A stretch of DNA of 64,000 bases from Geopseudomonas sagittaria (lineage in GTDB: Bacteria > Pseudomonadota > Gammaproteobacteria > Pseudomonadales > Pseudomonadaceae), in the NCBI RefSeq assembly GCF_900115715.1, contig NZ_FOXM01000003.1, positions 332,105 through 396,104 of the forward strand, given 5' to 3'. This document shows, in pieces, positions 53,774 to 63,611 of the stretch (its first letter is position 1; each line of letters opens with the position of its first letter). Position numbers and translations under genes: made by a program. The notes under the pieces are model-generated. The model saw only the letters and a list, made by a program, of their open reading frames with translations. It was not told the DNA's origin and did no database searches.

Positions 53774-54697
53774 TCACTCGCCCTGCAGGCGCGAGCGGAA
53801 CAGTGCCTGATGCTGGCGGCACTGCTCGGCACTCAGCACGAACACGCCGTGGCCGCCACGCGCGAACTCGACCCAGGTGAACGCCACCTCCGGGTAGGCG
53901 GCCTCGACGTGCACCTGGCTGTTGCCCACCTCGATCACCAGCAGGCCGTCTTCGGTGAGGTGATCGGCCGCCTCGGCGAGCATGCGCCGCACCAGATCCA
54001 GACCGTCGGCGCCGCAGGCCAGGCCCATGGCCGGCTCGTGGTGGAACTCGGCCGGCATGTCGGCGAAATCCTCGGCGTCCACGTAGGGCGGGTTGGAGAC
54101 GATCAGGTCGAAGCGCTGCCCCGGCAGTCCGTCGAAGCCGTCGCCCTGCACGGTGTAGACGCGCTCTTCCAGCTGGTGACGCTCGATGTTGAGGTTGGCC
54201 ACCTCCAGCGCGTCGAACGACAGGTCGGCGAGCACCACCTCGGCCTCCGGGAAGGCGTGGGCGCAGGCGATGCCGATGCAGCCGGAACCGGTGCACAAGT
54301 CGAGGATGCGCGCCGGCGCGCCATTGAGCCAGGGCGTGAACTGCCGCTCGATCAGTTCGGCGATCGGCGAGCGCGGCACCAGCACGCGCTCGTCGACGCA
54401 GTACGGCTGACCGCAGAACCAGGCTTCGCCGAGCAGGTAGGCGGCCGGAATGCGCTCGTCGATGCGCCGCTGCAGCAGCGCGCGCACCGCCTCCAGCTCG
54501 TCGGCCTCCAGGCGGCAGTCGAGGTAGTCGGCCGACATGTCCCAGGGCAGGTGCAGCGCGCCGAGTACCAGCGCCCGCGCCTCGTCCCAGGCGTTGTCGG
54601 TGCCGTGACCGAAGAACAGCTCGGCGCCATGGAAGCGGCTGACACCCCAGCGGATCAGGTCACGGATGCTTTGCAGACGGCTGTGGTTGGCGCTCAT
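53774..54697 (-). CDS. prmB: Ribosomal protein L3 glutamine methyltransferase
   Basis: This 307-residue enzyme methylates a glutamine of ribosomal protein L3. [20 protein letters not shown] binds S-adenosylmethionine and [16 protein letters not shown] contains the catalytic NPPY motif. The N-terminal helical domain with [27 protein letters not shown] is PrmB-like rather than PrmC-like. The ATG at 54697 starts [14 protein letters not shown]. The frame continuing upstream overlaps the LysR gene and is discarded. Confidence 0.92.
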   Translation of the reverse strand: MSANHSRLQSIRDLIRWGVSRFHGAELFFGHGTDNAWDEARALVLGALHLPWDMSADYLDCRLEADELEAVRALLQRRIDERIPAAYLLGEAWFCGQPYCVDERVLVPRSPIAELIERQFTPWLNGAPARILDLCTGSGCIGIACAHAFPEAEVVLADLSFDALEVANLNIERHQLEERVYTVQGDGFDGLPGQRFDLIVSNPPYVDAEDFADMPAEFHHEPAMGLACGADGLDLVRRMLAEAADHLTEDGLLVIEVGNSQVHVEAAYPEVAFTWVEFARGGHGVFVLSAEQCRQHQALFRSRLQGE

Positions 54698-54783
54698 GGC
54701 TGGGGTCCTCGGTGATGGGCCGCGCATTCTAGCCGAAGGGCGTCGCCAAGACCCGCGCCGCCGCTCGGCAACGTCCTCGGCCG

Positions 54784-55665
54784 TCAGCTCGGCACGCCGC
54801 TCAGTAGTTGTGCATCCGCCGCCACACGCTCCGCCAGCCAGTCGGCCAGCGCGCGAAAACGCAGGGTCTGGCGCAGGTCGCGGTGGCACAGCAACCACAG
54901 CTCGCGGCTGAGCTCGACGCCGGACAGCCTGCGCAGTCCGGGCACCTCGCCGACCAGGCAGGGCAGCAGCGCCAGACCCAGCCCGGCCTGACAGGCGCGC
55001 TGCAGCGAGGTCACCGCCGTCACCCGCAGGCGTACCCCATCCTGCGGGTCCAGCTGCTGCAACCAGCGCGCCTCCGGCAGATGGCCGAGGCTCGCGTCGA
55101 AGCCCAGCCACGGCAGCCGGCGCCAGTCGTCCGGCCGCGCCGCGGCGAAGCCCTCCGCGCCGTACACCGCGTAACCCAGTTCGCCGACCTTGCGCATCAC
55201 CAGCGCGGCATCCTGCTGTGGCCGCGCCAGGCGCAGTGCGAGATCGGCCTCGTGGCGGGTGAACGACAGGTCGCGGTTGTCGCCGAGCAGCTGCAGGTCG
55301 AGCTGCGGATGGCGCGCGGCCAGACCGGGCAGTTGCGGAATCAGCCAGTGAGCGAGGAGAAACTCCACCGAGGTCAGCCGCACGCTGCCGGCCACGCTCT
55401 GCGCCTCCTCGCGGGCAGCCAGCAACATGCCCTGCACGTCGCCCTGCAGGGCCGCAGCGCGCTGCAGCAGCACCTGACCGGCCGCCGTCGGCCGGTAGCT
55501 GCCGCCGTCGCGCAGGAACAGGCGTACCTGCAGCGCCCGCTCGGCCGCCTGCAGGCGCCGGCCGACGGTGGTCGGGTTGACCGCCAGCGCCCGCGCCGCT
55601 GCAGCCAGGGTGGCGTGGCGCTCCAGCGCCAGCAGCACGGGTATGTCGTTCCAGTCGAAGGCCAT
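54784..55665 (-). CDS. LysR-type transcriptional regulator
   Basis: This 293-residue regulator has the N-terminal helix-turn-helix ([28 protein letters not shown], about residues 11-38) and the effector domain beginning near 90. It is divergent from the isochorismatase-like hydrolase gene with 104 bases between starts, so it may control that gene, which is the usual LysR arrangement. AGGGAG precedes the ATG at 55665. The ligand is unknown. Confidence 0.9.
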   Translation of the reverse strand: MAFDWNDIPVLLALERHATLAAAARALAVNPTTVGRRLQAAERALQVRLFLRDGGSYRPTAAGQVLLQRAAALQGDVQGMLLAAREEAQSVAGSVRLTSVEFLLAHWLIPQLPGLAARHPQLDLQLLGDNRDLSFTRHEADLALRLARPQQDAALVMRKVGELGYAVYGAEGFAAARPDDWRRLPWLGFDASLGHLPEARWLQQLDPQDGVRLRVTAVTSLQRACQAGLGLALLPCLVGEVPGLRRLSGVELSRELWLLCHRDLRQTLRFRALADWLAERVAADAQLLSGVPS

Positions 55666-55769
55666 CGGGGCTCCCTGCAAAAATGCATTGTCGGTCGGCA
55701 AGCCTGAGCCTTCAGCGCCGCCGTCGTCATGCCCACAATGGTCGCGTCCATCCCCTACCGGAGTACAGC

Positions 55770-56369
55770 ATGAGCGACGCCAAGACCCTGTTCGAACTGA
55801 CCGGCAGCGGCTACCCGGCCGCCGACCTCAAGCAGGCCACCCTGCTGATCATCGATGCGCAGAACGAGTACCGCAACGGCGACCTGCGCCTGCCGGGCGT
55901 CGAGGATGCCGCCGCGCAGATCCTGCGCCTGCTCGAGGCGGCGCGCGCCGCCGGTGCCTCCGTGGTGCACGTGCAGCACATCGGCGTGCCCGGCTACCTG
56001 TTCGACCCCGAAGGCCCGCGCGGCGACATCTTCGAGGAACTGACTCCGCAGCCCGGCGAGGCCGTGGTGCGCAAGCCGCTGCCCAACTCCTTCGCCCGCA
56101 GCGAGCTGGATCGCGTGCTGCGCGAACTGGGCCGCGAGGAGCTGGTAGTGGTCGGCTTCATGACCCACATGTGCGTGAGCGCCACGGTGCGCGCCGCCAA
56201 GGACCTCGGCTATCGCAGCACGGTGGTCGCCGCCGCCTGCGCCACCCGCGACCTGCCGGGCATCGACGGCAGCCTGGTGGACGCCGCCACCCTGCACCGC
56301 GTCGAGCTGGCCGCCCTGGCCGACCTGTTCGCCACCGTGGTGGCCGACGCCGCGGCGCTCGGCGCCTGA
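55770..56369 (+). CDS. Isochorismatase-family cysteine hydrolase
   Basis: This 199-residue cytoplasmic protein has the catalytic triad D29 (LLIIDAQNEY), K102 (VVRKPLPNSF) and C135 (GFMTHMCVSATVRAA) of nicotinamidase/isochorismatase relatives. The substrate could be an amide such as a carbamoyl compound; sequence alone does not settle it. It begins MSDAKTLFELTGSGYP and is divergent from the LysR gene. Confidence 0.9.
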   Translation: MSDAKTLFELTGSGYPAADLKQATLLIIDAQNEYRNGDLRLPGVEDAAAQILRLLEAARAAGASVVHVQHIGVPGYLFDPEGPRGDIFEELTPQPGEAVVRKPLPNSFARSELDRVLRELGREELVVVGFMTHMCVSATVRAAKDLGYRSTVVAAACATRDLPGIDGSLVDAATLHRVELAALADLFATVVADAAALGA

Positions 56370-56469
56370 CCCACGCACACGGCGAGGCAAAGCTCCGCCC
56401 CGCCTGCAGCCGGCATCCGCACGGGCGCAAAGTTCCGCTAGAATTGCGCGTCCGATGCGGAGAGCCAGC

Positions 56470-57030
56470 ATGCAAGACGACGATTTTTCCCTGTTCCACA
56501 GCGAGATGCGCGGGGTCAAGCGCATCAAGGTCGAGGAGCGCGCCGACACCGGCAAGCCCAAGACCGACCGCCAACAACTCAGCAGTCGCCAGCAGAACGC
56601 GATCCTCACCCAGCAAACCACCACGGTGGACGGCCTCTCCGACCTGTTCGTCATCGACGTCGGCGCCGAGGACGAGCTGTACTGGGCGCGCGACGGCGTG
56701 CAGGAAGGCCAGATGCGCAAGCTCAAGGCCGGCCAGATCGCCTTCGAGGGCAGTCTCGACCTGCACGGCATGAACGTCGAGAAGGCACGCGCCACCCTGT
56801 GGGAATTCCTCGCCGAGGCGGCGCGCTTCGAGGTGCGCTGCGTGCGCGTCACCCACGGCAAGGCCGCGCGCACCGACGGCCGCCGGCCGATGGTCAAGAG
56901 CCACGTCAACACCTGGCTGCGCCAGCATCCGCAGGTGCTCGGCTTCACCTCCTGCCTGGCCAAGCACGGCGGCACCGGCGCGATCTATGTGCTGCTCAAG
57001 CGGACCATGCTGGAAGGGCGCGACGAGTGA
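56470..57030 (+). CDS. Smr domain protein (SmrA/YdaL-like)
   Basis: This 186-residue protein has an N-terminal region rich in charged residues and a C-terminal Smr domain with SLDLHGMNVEKARATLWEFL, RCVRVTHGKAARTDGRRPMVKSHVNTWL and the terminal TGAIYVLLKR strand. Smr domains are nucleic-acid endonuclease-like modules related to the C-terminus of MutS2. GGAGA lies six bases before the ATG at 56470; the earlier ATG at 56455 is less well placed. It follows the cysteine hydrolase gene by 100 bases. Confidence 0.88.
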   Translation: MQDDDFSLFHSEMRGVKRIKVEERADTGKPKTDRQQLSSRQQNAILTQQTTTVDGLSDLFVIDVGAEDELYWARDGVQEGQMRKLKAGQIAFEGSLDLHGMNVEKARATLWEFLAEAARFEVRCVRVTHGKAARTDGRRPMVKSHVNTWLRQHPQVLGFTSCLAKHGGTGAIYVLLKRTMLEGRDE

Positions 57031-57129
57031 GTACGGCCGGGGCCGGCGTCCCGCAGCAGGCTGCTCCGCCTTACTCGCCGGGCGCAGCGCACGGCGCAAT
57101 GAGTCAAGCGGCCGCGCGAGGCGGCGTGG

Positions 57130-57765
57130 TCATTCCGGCAGCTCGCCGGCGGCGGTGAAGAATACCCAGGCCAGCGCCGCAGCCGCGGCCAGGCCGAGCA
57201 GCAGTGCCGGCACCAGCAACACCACGCTGGCGCAGGCGATCCCGGCAAGCAGCAATAGCCAGGCGAACAGGCGCAGCGCCGGATAGGGCCGGGGGATACG
57301 CTGCAGGCACAGGGCAAAGCGCAGCACGCACAGCCCCAGGGCGACGAACAACGCGAAGCTGCCCAGCTCCAGCCACAGCGGATTCTGGACCTGTTCGTCG
57401 GGCAGCGCAGCGAAGCCGACCGCCAGCAGACCCAGCAGTATCTGCAGTGCCAAGGGCCAGTCCAGGCCATCGTGCAACCCGAAGCGGCTGGCCAGCAGCG
57501 CGCGCAGGCGCAGCAGCAGGTAGCCCCAGAGCAGCACCAGCAGCAGACCCAGCAGATGGGTAAAGGGCAGCGGCGCGAACTGCGGATGCAGCACCTGCCA
57601 CAGGCTCAGCGCCAGCAGGACGAACAGACCGAACAGGTAGCCGAGGGCCAGGGCGCCTAGCACACGCAACTGGCTGCGGCTCCAGGCGCCGCCGACGAAC
57701 GCGGCCGGCAGGTGCGGATCGAGCAGCGACGCCTGCGGCGGGCGGTAGGGATCGAACTCGCTCAT
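57130..57765 (-). CDS. Hypothetical multi-pass membrane protein
   Basis: I do not recognise a named family. The 211-residue product starts MSEFDPYRPPQASL, an N-terminal DPYRPP motif seen in several uncharacterised membrane proteins, then has about six hydrophobic segments (residues about 35-60, 70-90, 105-120, 133-155, 165-185 and 185-205) with short loops. The ATG at 57765 follows GGGGAGG by five bases. It overlaps no other gene and is 40 bases downstream of pyrF on the same strand. Confidence 0.75.
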   Translation of the reverse strand: MSEFDPYRPPQASLLDPHLPAAFVGGAWSRSQLRVLGALALGYLFGLFVLLALSLWQVLHPQFAPLPFTHLLGLLLVLLWGYLLLRLRALLASRFGLHDGLDWPLALQILLGLLAVGFAALPDEQVQNPLWLELGSFALFVALGLCVLRFALCLQRIPRPYPALRLFAWLLLLAGIACASVVLLVPALLLGLAAAAALAWVFFTAAGELPE

Positions 57766-57805
57766 CGACACCTCCCCGTCGCCCGTCGCGCCGTGCCAGA
57801 AAAAC

Positions 57806-58504
57806 TCAGCCGTGCAGCTCGGCCACCACCGCGGCCAGCGCGACGGCCGGATCGGCGGCCTGACTGATCGGCCGGCCGATCACCAGATAGTCGGAACCGG
57901 CCTGCAGCGCCTGACGCGGGGTGAGGATGCGGCGCTGGTCGTCCTGCGCGCTGCCGGCCGGGCGGATGCCCGGGGTCACCAGCTGCAGGGCCGGCTGCGC
58001 GGCCTTCAGCGCCGGCGCTTCCTGGGCCGAGCAGACCAGACCGTCCAGACCGGCCTGCTGCGCCAGGGAGGCCAGGCGCAGCACCTGCTCCTGCGGTTCC
58101 ACATCCAGGCCGATCCCCGCCAGATCCTCGCGCTCCATGCTGGTCAGCACGGTCACGCCGATCAGCAGCGGCTTGGGTCCACTCAGCGCCTCCAGGGTCT
58201 CGCGGCAGGCCGCCATCATGCGCAGGCCGCCGGAACAGTGCACGTTGACCATCCACACACCCAGCTCGGCGGCAGCCTTGACCGCCATGGCCGTGGTGTT
58301 GGGGATGTCGTGGAATTTCAGGTCGAGGAACACCTCGAAGCCACGCTGCTGCAGGGTCTCGACCACGGCCGGTCCACAGCGGGTGAACAGCTCCTTGCCG
58401 ACCTTGACCCGGCACTGCTGCGGGTCGAGTCGCTCGGCCAGGGCCAGCGCGGCTTCACGGGTGGGGAAATCCAGGGCGACGATGATCGGGGTCTGGCAGG
58501 ACAT
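57806..58504 (-). CDS. pyrF: Orotidine-5'-phosphate decarboxylase
   Basis: This 232-residue TIM-barrel enzyme makes UMP from [17 protein letters not shown] is strand 1, VKVGKELF strand 2, and the catalytic D61/K63/D66 lie in [28 protein letters not shown] is the C-terminal phosphate-binding loop. The ATG at 58504 starts [10 protein letters not shown]. Longer in-frame starts lack family similarity. Confidence 0.97.
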   Translation of the reverse strand: MSCQTPIIVALDFPTREAALALAERLDPQQCRVKVGKELFTRCGPAVVETLQQRGFEVFLDLKFHDIPNTTAMAVKAAAELGVWMVNVHCSGGLRMMAACRETLEALSGPKPLLIGVTVLTSMEREDLAGIGLDVEPQEQVLRLASLAQQAGLDGLVCSAQEAPALKAAQPALQLVTPGIRPAGSAQDDQRRILTPRQALQAGSDYLVIGRPISQAADPAVALAAVVAELHG

Positions 58505-58638
58505 GGGGCTCTCTCGGCAAGTCGAATCGCCGGGCATTGTAGCGCAAGCCCGTGCCGGCCGGAGCGCCGGGCGAACGGGCAAGACAGCCGCAGCGGTCGG
58601 CGCTATGGTGAGGACGACATCAACTGATGGAGAAGATC

Positions 58639-58818
58639 ATGCCCTGGTACGCCTGGTTGTTTCTGGCCCTGGCCTTCGGCTCGGTGGTCGGCAGCCTGCT
58701 GCTGCTACGCGACAGCGCCGACAAGATGCCGCTCAGCGAGGAAGAGCTGGAACGCATGCACAAACGCAACGCGGAACTGGAGGCCAAGGCGCGTCGGGAG
58801 GACGGCGAGGACGAGTAG
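58639..58818 (+). CDS. Small membrane protein, DUF2897 family
   Basis: This 59-residue protein has one N-terminal helix (MPWYAWLFLALAFGSVVGSLLLL) and a charged tail with MPLSEEELERMHKRNAELEAKARRE, the DUF2897 pattern. GGAG lies six bases before the ATG at 58639; the ATG at 58627 overlaps that site. The function is unknown. It is divergent from pyrF. Confidence 0.82.
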   Translation: MPWYAWLFLALAFGSVVGSLLLLRDSADKMPLSEEELERMHKRNAELEAKARREDGEDE

Positions 58819-58832
58819 CCGCCGCGGCCAAC

Positions 58833-59381
58833 TCAGCGACGGAACTGCAACTGCAGCTCGACGCCCTCCACCGAGTGCCAGGAGTCCTCGTCCGCAACCG
58901 GGCGCTCGCTGGTGATCAGCTTGCCGCCCAGCTCGAAGGAGTCGGGTTCGGTGGCCTTGTCGACGAACAACGGCGGCAACAGGGCGGGCGGTTCAAGGGC
59001 CTCGACCGGCACTTCGTCGGGCAGTTTGAAGCGCTCCAGCACCTCGCTGGGCAGGCTGAGGTCCAACGGCGCTACCGGCCGGCTCGCGGCGGCGGCACGC
59101 GCGGAGTCGGCCGGGCGCGGTGCGGACGGCACCTGCGAGGACTTCTGAGGCGGCGCAGGCTGACCCTGCGGCTCGGATTCGGGAACTGGCGGTTCGGGAG
59201 CCGGCTGCGGGGCAGGCGCGGGTGCGGCGGCCGGCACAGGAGGCGCGGGCTCGACAGGCGCCGGCAGCACCGCCTCCGCCGGCTCGCTGGCTGGCGCCTT
59301 CGGCTGCGGCGACTGGTCGGAGTCACAGGCGACTAGACCACACAACAGCAGCCCACCGAGAAATGCACGCATGACCATCAT
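58833..59381 (-). CDS. Putative lipoprotein with Pro/Ala-rich linker
   Basis: The 182-residue product has a lipoprotein signal with lipobox LVAC (MRAFLGGLLLCGLVACDSD), followed by a low-complexity Pro/Ala/Glu region (about residues 30-105) and a conserved-looking C-terminal part ending VEGVELQLQFRR. I cannot name a family. The ATG at 59381 follows GAGG by seven bases. In-frame ATGs at 59378 and 59372 are alternatives. It is the last gene of the envelope cluster on this strand. Confidence 0.72.
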   Translation of the reverse strand: MMVMRAFLGGLLLCGLVACDSDQSPQPKAPASEPAEAVLPAPVEPAPPVPAAAPAPAPQPAPEPPVPESEPQGQPAPPQKSSQVPSAPRPADSARAAAASRPVAPLDLSLPSEVLERFKLPDEVPVEALEPPALLPPLFVDKATEPDSFELGGKLITSERPVADEDSWHSVEGVELQLQFRR

Positions 59382-59466
59382 CGCCAGCCTCGCCAAAACG
59401 GATGCCGACAGCTGCGCCGTCGGCACTTACCGGTTGATGTTCGCCCGGCGCCCGGCCTTGCGCAGG

Positions 59467-60285
59467 TTACTCGCGCGGCGCTCCGAGCTGACCCAGGTCG
59501 TCGGAAAACACGATCTCGACCCGACGATTCTGCGCCCGACCGTGACTGGAGGCATTCGCCGCCAGCGGGAAGGCTTCGCCATAGCCCTGCACCTCGATCC
59601 GCTCGGCAGCGATACCCAGCTCGACCAGCACATCGGCCACCGCCTGTGCCCGGGCGCGCGATAGCAGCAGGTTTTCGGCGGTCTGGCCACGGTTGTCGGT
59701 GTAGCCCTCGATACGCACGATACGCTGCGGATTGAGCCGAAGGAACTGGTGGAGCTTGAGCACCGTGCGGTTGGCCGAGCTCTTCAGTTCTGCCCGGCCC
59801 GCATCGAACAGCACATCGCCCAGGGTCATCACCAGACCGCGCTCGGTCGAGGTGGTCGCCAGGCTGAGCATCTGCTCTTCCAGCCAGCGACTCTGCTGCT
59901 GCACGCTGAGCAGCTTGGCCTCGCGCAGCGCCAGCTGCAGGCGCTCGCGCTCCTTGCGCAGGCGAGTCAGCTGCTGCTGTTCCGCGGCCAGCACGCTGTG
60001 CTCGCGGGCAATCGCGCTGTATTGCCGGCTCAGGTAGGCGTAGTGCGCGACATCCTCCTCGCTGCCCCAATAGCTGGCCAGCCGCTCGGCGCGCGCCAGC
60101 AACTCGCCGGAACGCATCACATCCTTGGGCGCACTGGCCAGCGCCACCGAATCACTGGCGAGCAACTGGTGGCTGTGGCGCGCCTCTTCCAGCGCCTGCT
60201 GCGGATCCTCATGGGTCGCGCAACCGGTCAGCAGCACGGCGGCGGCGCAGAGCCCCCACCACGAACGCATCTTCGCCATGCTCAC
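59467..60285 (-). CDS. Lipoprotein with DUF4398-like region and OmpA C-terminal domain
   Basis: The 272-residue precursor has a lipoprotein signal ending LLTGC, a helical N-terminal segment (HSHQLLASDSVALASAP ... AEQQQLTRLRKERERLQLAL) and an OmpA-like peptidoglycan-binding domain with MTLGDVLFDAGRAELKSSA and IEGYTDNRGQTAENLLLSRARA. The start is a GTG at 60285 whose codon overlaps the upstream stop codon by four bases (GTGA) and sits seven bases from GGAGG; the ATG at 60279 is the other choice. It probably links outer membrane and cell wall. Confidence 0.88.
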   Translation of the reverse strand: MSMAKMRSWWGLCAAAVLLTGCATHEDPQQALEEARHSHQLLASDSVALASAPKDVMRSGELLARAERLASYWGSEEDVAHYAYLSRQYSAIAREHSVLAAEQQQLTRLRKERERLQLALREAKLLSVQQQSRWLEEQMLSLATTSTERGLVMTLGDVLFDAGRAELKSSANRTVLKLHQFLRLNPQRIVRIEGYTDNRGQTAENLLLSRARAQAVADVLVELGIAAERIEVQGYGEAFPLAANASSHGRAQNRRVEIVFSDDLGQLGAPRE

Positions 60286-60632
60286 GGCTGAGCCTCCAGC
60301 TGGGCGCGCAGCTCGGCGATGCGCGCTTTCATCTCGTTGATATGCGCACGATGGCTGGCGGTCAGGCTCTGCGCCTCGACCAGCCGGGCGTCCAGCTCGG
60401 CCCGCTCGGCGAGCATGCGCGCCTGGCGATACTCCTCACGCTCGAAGGCCTGCCGCGCGCCGGCCAGGCCGGCTTCGGCACGGCCCAGCGCTTCCGGCTC
60501 GCCGGTCGCGCCCACGGCACGCGCCTGCTGCAGCGCCTGCTCGGTGAGCTGCAGCTGCGCGACGGGCGCCGGATCGCTGGCACAGCCGGCCAGCAGCAAC
60601 AGTGCCAGCGCGGCACCAATACGTTGTGTCAT
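60282..60632 (-). CDS. DUF4398 family lipoprotein
   Basis: The 116-residue precursor has lipobox LLAGC and a helical mature part (LTEQALQQARAVGATGEPEALGRAEAGLAGARQAF ... ARIAELRAQLEAQP), which fits DUF4398, a family of helical envelope proteins of unknown function often placed beside an OmpA-domain protein. ATG at 60632 or 60641 can start it. It is coupled to the downstream gene by the GTGA overlap. Confidence 0.82.
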   Translation of the reverse strand: MTQRIGAALALLLLAGCASDPAPVAQLQLTEQALQQARAVGATGEPEALGRAEAGLAGARQAFEREEYRQARMLAERAELDARLVEAQSLTASHRAHINEMKARIAELRAQLEAQP

Positions 60633-60647
60633 CGAAAACATCCTGCT

Positions 60648-61466
60648 TCAGGGGCTCACCGTCGCCAGGGGCTGGGCTTTCCAGCGCTCCAGGTTGCGCT
60701 GCAGCAGGGTCTGCGGCAGGCCGGCGGTGCGAAATTCGGTCATTTTCCTGGCCAGCTTGCCGCGCAGCCAAGGATCGTTGCAGGCCGAGTTGTGCGACAG
60801 GGCAAGGAACAACGGCTCGCTGCTCAATGCCGGTTCGAGGGGCTGCAGATCGGCCTCCATGCCCAGCCGCTCGACCAGTGCGCCGCCAGCGTGGCGCTCG
60901 AGCAGCAGATAGTCGACCTTGCCCAGCCACAACTGCTGCAGGGCCTCGCCCGCCTGGTTGGTGCGCTTGAGCTTGAACTGCTCGGCAGCCTGCTGTGCCA
61001 GCGGCTCGGCGAAATTGCCGGCGGCGACCGCCAGTCCGCGGTGGCGGGCCAGATCGCCCAGCTGGGTGAATAGCGGGGCGCGGTCGCGGTGCGCCCAGAC
61101 CTGCACCGGCACCTCGAGATAGGCCGGATGGATGAAGTCGAACTGCTCGAGGCGCGCCGGGGTCAGGTAGCTGCCGAGCAGCAGATCGACCCGCCCGTTC
61201 AGCGCGTCGGCCTCCGCGCTGGCGCGCTTGCCGGCGTAGATCACCTCGACCTTCACGCCCAGTTCCTTGCCCAGCGCCTTGAACAGGTCGGCGCTGGCGC
61301 CCACCAGCTGCTGCGGGTTCTGCGGATCACGCCAGAGATAGGGCGGCTGGTCCGGATTGCCGGTAGCGACCAGGCGCTCGCACTTGCCGGCAGCCAGTGC
61401 CTGGCTCGCGCCGGCCAGTACCAGCAGCGCCACAGCGAGGCGCGACAGGGTGCAACGGATGGTCAT
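60648..61466 (-). CDS. Periplasmic solute-binding protein-like (transporter substrate-binding domain)
   Basis: The 272-residue precursor has a signal peptide ending SQALA and a SBP_bac_3-type fold: PPYLWRDPQNPQQLVGASADLFKALGKELGVKVEVI and RVDLLLGSYLTPARLEQFDFIHPAYLEVPVQVW. No ABC permease or ATPase is nearby, so it may act as a sensor or orphan binding protein rather than in transport. GAGG lies five bases before the ATG at 61466. It is the first gene of the cluster with the DUF4398 lipoproteins, 15 bases upstream of the next. Confidence 0.87.
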   Translation of the reverse strand: MTIRCTLSRLAVALLVLAGASQALAAGKCERLVATGNPDQPPYLWRDPQNPQQLVGASADLFKALGKELGVKVEVIYAGKRASAEADALNGRVDLLLGSYLTPARLEQFDFIHPAYLEVPVQVWAHRDRAPLFTQLGDLARHRGLAVAAGNFAEPLAQQAAEQFKLKRTNQAGEALQQLWLGKVDYLLLERHAGGALVERLGMEADLQPLEPALSSEPLFLALSHNSACNDPWLRGKLARKMTEFRTAGLPQTLLQRNLERWKAQPLATVSP

Positions 61467-61567
61467 GAACACCTCGCAAGTCGGTTGCCGGCACAGCCGG
61501 TAAGCCCGCTAGTTTAAGGGACGCCGGGGATTTAAGGGACAGCTGCGCGCCCGCGGTTGTGCCGAGC

Positions 61568-61597
61568 ATAAAAAACCCGCTCCGAAGAGCGGGTTCT
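61568..61597 (-). terminator. Intrinsic terminator after etfA
   Basis: AACCCGCTC (61574-61582) pairs with GAGCGGGTT (61587-61595) around CGAA, and a TTTTTTAT tail follows on the minus strand, about 20 bases after the etfA stop. Confidence 0.9.
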
Positions 61598-61615
61598 CGA
61601 CAGGAGCACGCCGGC

Positions 61616-62545
61616 TTACAGGGCCTTTTCCAGCTCCGGAACGATGTCGAACAGATCGCCCACCAGGCCGTAGTCGGCCACCTGGAAGATCGGCGCTTCC
61701 TCGTCCTTGTTGATCGCGACGATCACCTTGGAGTCCTTCATGCCGGCCAGGTGCTGGATGGCGCCGCTGATGCCCACGGCGATGTACAGCTGCGGAGCGA
61801 CGATCTTGCCGGTCTGGCCGACCTGCATGTCGTTGGGCACGAAGCCGGCATCGACGGCAGCGCGCGAGGCGCCGACGGCTGCACCGAGCTTGTCGGCCAG
61901 CTTGTAGAGCAGTGCGAAGTTCTCGCCATTCTGCATGCCGCGACCACCGGAGACCACCACCTTGGCGGCGGTCAGCTCGGGACGCTCTGACTTGGCCAGC
62001 TCCTCGCCGACGAAGCTGGAGATGCCGGCATCGCTGCCCGCCGCCACTGCCTCGATGGTCGCAGCGCCGCCTTCGGCCGCCACCGGGTCGAAACCGGTGC
62101 TGCGCACGGTGATCACCTTGATCGCCGCCGAGGACTGCACGGTGGCGATGGCGTTGCCGGCGTAGATCGGCCGCTTGAAGGTGTCCGGGCTCTCCACCTT
62201 GATGATCTCGGAGATCTGGTCGACGTCCAGCAGTGCGGCGACGCGCGGCAGCACGTTCTTGCCGGTGGTGGTGGCGGCAGCCAGTACGTGGCTGTAGCCC
62301 TTGCCGAGCCCGGCGACCAGCGGAGCGACGTTCTCGGGCAACTGGTGGGCGAAGGCGGCACTGTCGGCGACCAGCACCTTGGCCACGCCAGCCACCTTGG
62401 CGGCAGCTTCGGCCACGGCGGCGCAACCGCTACCGGCGACCAGCACGTGGATGTCGCCACCGATCTGCTGAGCGGCGGCAACGGTGTTCAGGGTCGCAGC
62501 ACCCAGCGCTGCATTGTTGTGCTCAGCGATAACCAGGATAGCCAT
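61616..62545 (-). CDS. etfA: Electron transfer flavoprotein alpha subunit
   Basis: This 309-residue subunit binds FAD through the C-terminal domain ([14 protein letters not shown] ... [45 protein letters not shown]) and with EtfB accepts electrons from acyl-CoA and related dehydrogenases. The start overlaps the etfB stop by one base (TGATG). Confidence 0.97.
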   Translation of the reverse strand: MAILVIAEHNNAALGAATLNTVAAAQQIGGDIHVLVAGSGCAAVAEAAAKVAGVAKVLVADSAAFAHQLPENVAPLVAGLGKGYSHVLAAATTTGKNVLPRVAALLDVDQISEIIKVESPDTFKRPIYAGNAIATVQSSAAIKVITVRSTGFDPVAAEGGAATIEAVAAGSDAGISSFVGEELAKSERPELTAAKVVVSGGRGMQNGENFALLYKLADKLGAAVGASRAAVDAGFVPNDMQVGQTGKIVAPQLYIAVGISGAIQHLAGMKDSKVIVAINKDEEAPIFQVADYGLVGDLFDIVPELEKAL

Positions 62546-63294
62546 CAGATCACCTTCGCTTCGTTCTTCAGTTTCTCGACCAGTTCGGCCACCGACTTGA
62601 CCTTGATGCCGGCGCTGCGTGCGGCCGGAGCTTCGACCTTGAGGGTCTTCACGGTCGAGGCGGTGGACACGCCCAGCGCCTCGGGAGTGACCACATCGAG
62701 CGGCTTCTTCTTGGCCTTCATGATGTTGGGCAGGGAGGCGTAGCGCGGCTCGTTGAGGCGCAGGTCGGTGGTGACGATGGCGGGCAGCTTGAGGGCCACG
62801 GTCTGCAGGCCGCCGTCGATCTCGCGGGTGACGTTGACGCTGTCGCCGGCCACTTCAACCTTGGAGGCGAAGGTGCCCTGGGCGAAGCCGGTCAGCGCGG
62901 CGAGCATCTGGCCGGTCTGGTTGTTGTCGCTGTCGATGGCCTGCTTGCCGGTGATGATCAGCTGCGGCTGTTCCTTGTCGACCACGGCCTTGAGCAGCTT
63001 GGCCACGGCCAGCGAGTTCAGCTCGTCAGCGCATTCGACCAGGATGGCACGGTCGGCGCCGAGGGCCAGCGCGGTGCGCAGCTGTTCCTGGGCAGCGGTC
63101 GGGCCAACGGAGACGGCCACGATCTCGGTGGCGATGCCCTTCTCCTTCAGACGCACCGCTTCTTCCACGGCGATCTCGCAGAACGGGTTCATCGACATCT
63201 TGACGTTGGCCAGGTCGACGCCGGAATTGTCCGCCTTGACGCGAACCTTGACGTTGTAATCGACCACTCGTTTGACAGCTACCAGAATCTTCAT
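62545..63294 (-). CDS. etfB: Electron transfer flavoprotein beta subunit
   Basis: This 249-residue subunit binds AMP and completes the ETF heterodimer. [20 protein letters not shown] is the conserved start, followed by [19 protein letters not shown] and the ETF beta signature [31 protein letters not shown]. The ATG at 63294 is chosen because the frame upstream is not conserved. It is divergent from etfQO. Confidence 0.97.
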   Translation of the reverse strand: MKILVAVKRVVDYNVKVRVKADNSGVDLANVKMSMNPFCEIAVEEAVRLKEKGIATEIVAVSVGPTAAQEQLRTALALGADRAILVECADELNSLAVAKLLKAVVDKEQPQLIITGKQAIDSDNNQTGQMLAALTGFAQGTFASKVEVAGDSVNVTREIDGGLQTVALKLPAIVTTDLRLNEPRYASLPNIMKAKKKPLDVVTPEALGVSTASTVKTLKVEAPAARSAGIKVKSVAELVEKLKNEAKVI

Positions 63295-63611
63295 GGATTC
63301 CTCGTGTTCTCCGGTGAATTGATATGGTATCGCCAAGGCGTACCAGGCCGGGCTGCCTGTCGGGTGGAACCGACGCTCAGCGCTACCGCGACCAGCAAAA
63401 ACACAATATCTTGACGGCATCCCCCTGACCGGTCAATACGACAAAACTTCCACTGTGCGAGCGCCGCGCCTTAAAATGCGCGTCTTCAGTCAGCGTCAAA
63501 CAAACGCTTGTACCGACCTTGCCGTACAGCGTAAATATATTGCGCTGCACAAAAACCGCCTTTGCGGATTCCAACAAGCAGATTGCCAGCCTTGAGTTAG
63601 GAGATTAGAGA
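63295..63611. promoter_or_regulatory. Divergent spacer between etfB and etfQO with candidate promoters
   Basis: On the minus strand TTGACC (63436-63431) stands about 17 bases before CAAGAT. On the plus strand TTGTAC (63508-63513) is 18 bases before TAAATA (63532-63537). Both are partial matches to sigma70. Nothing else is seen in the 317 bases. Confidence 0.4.
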
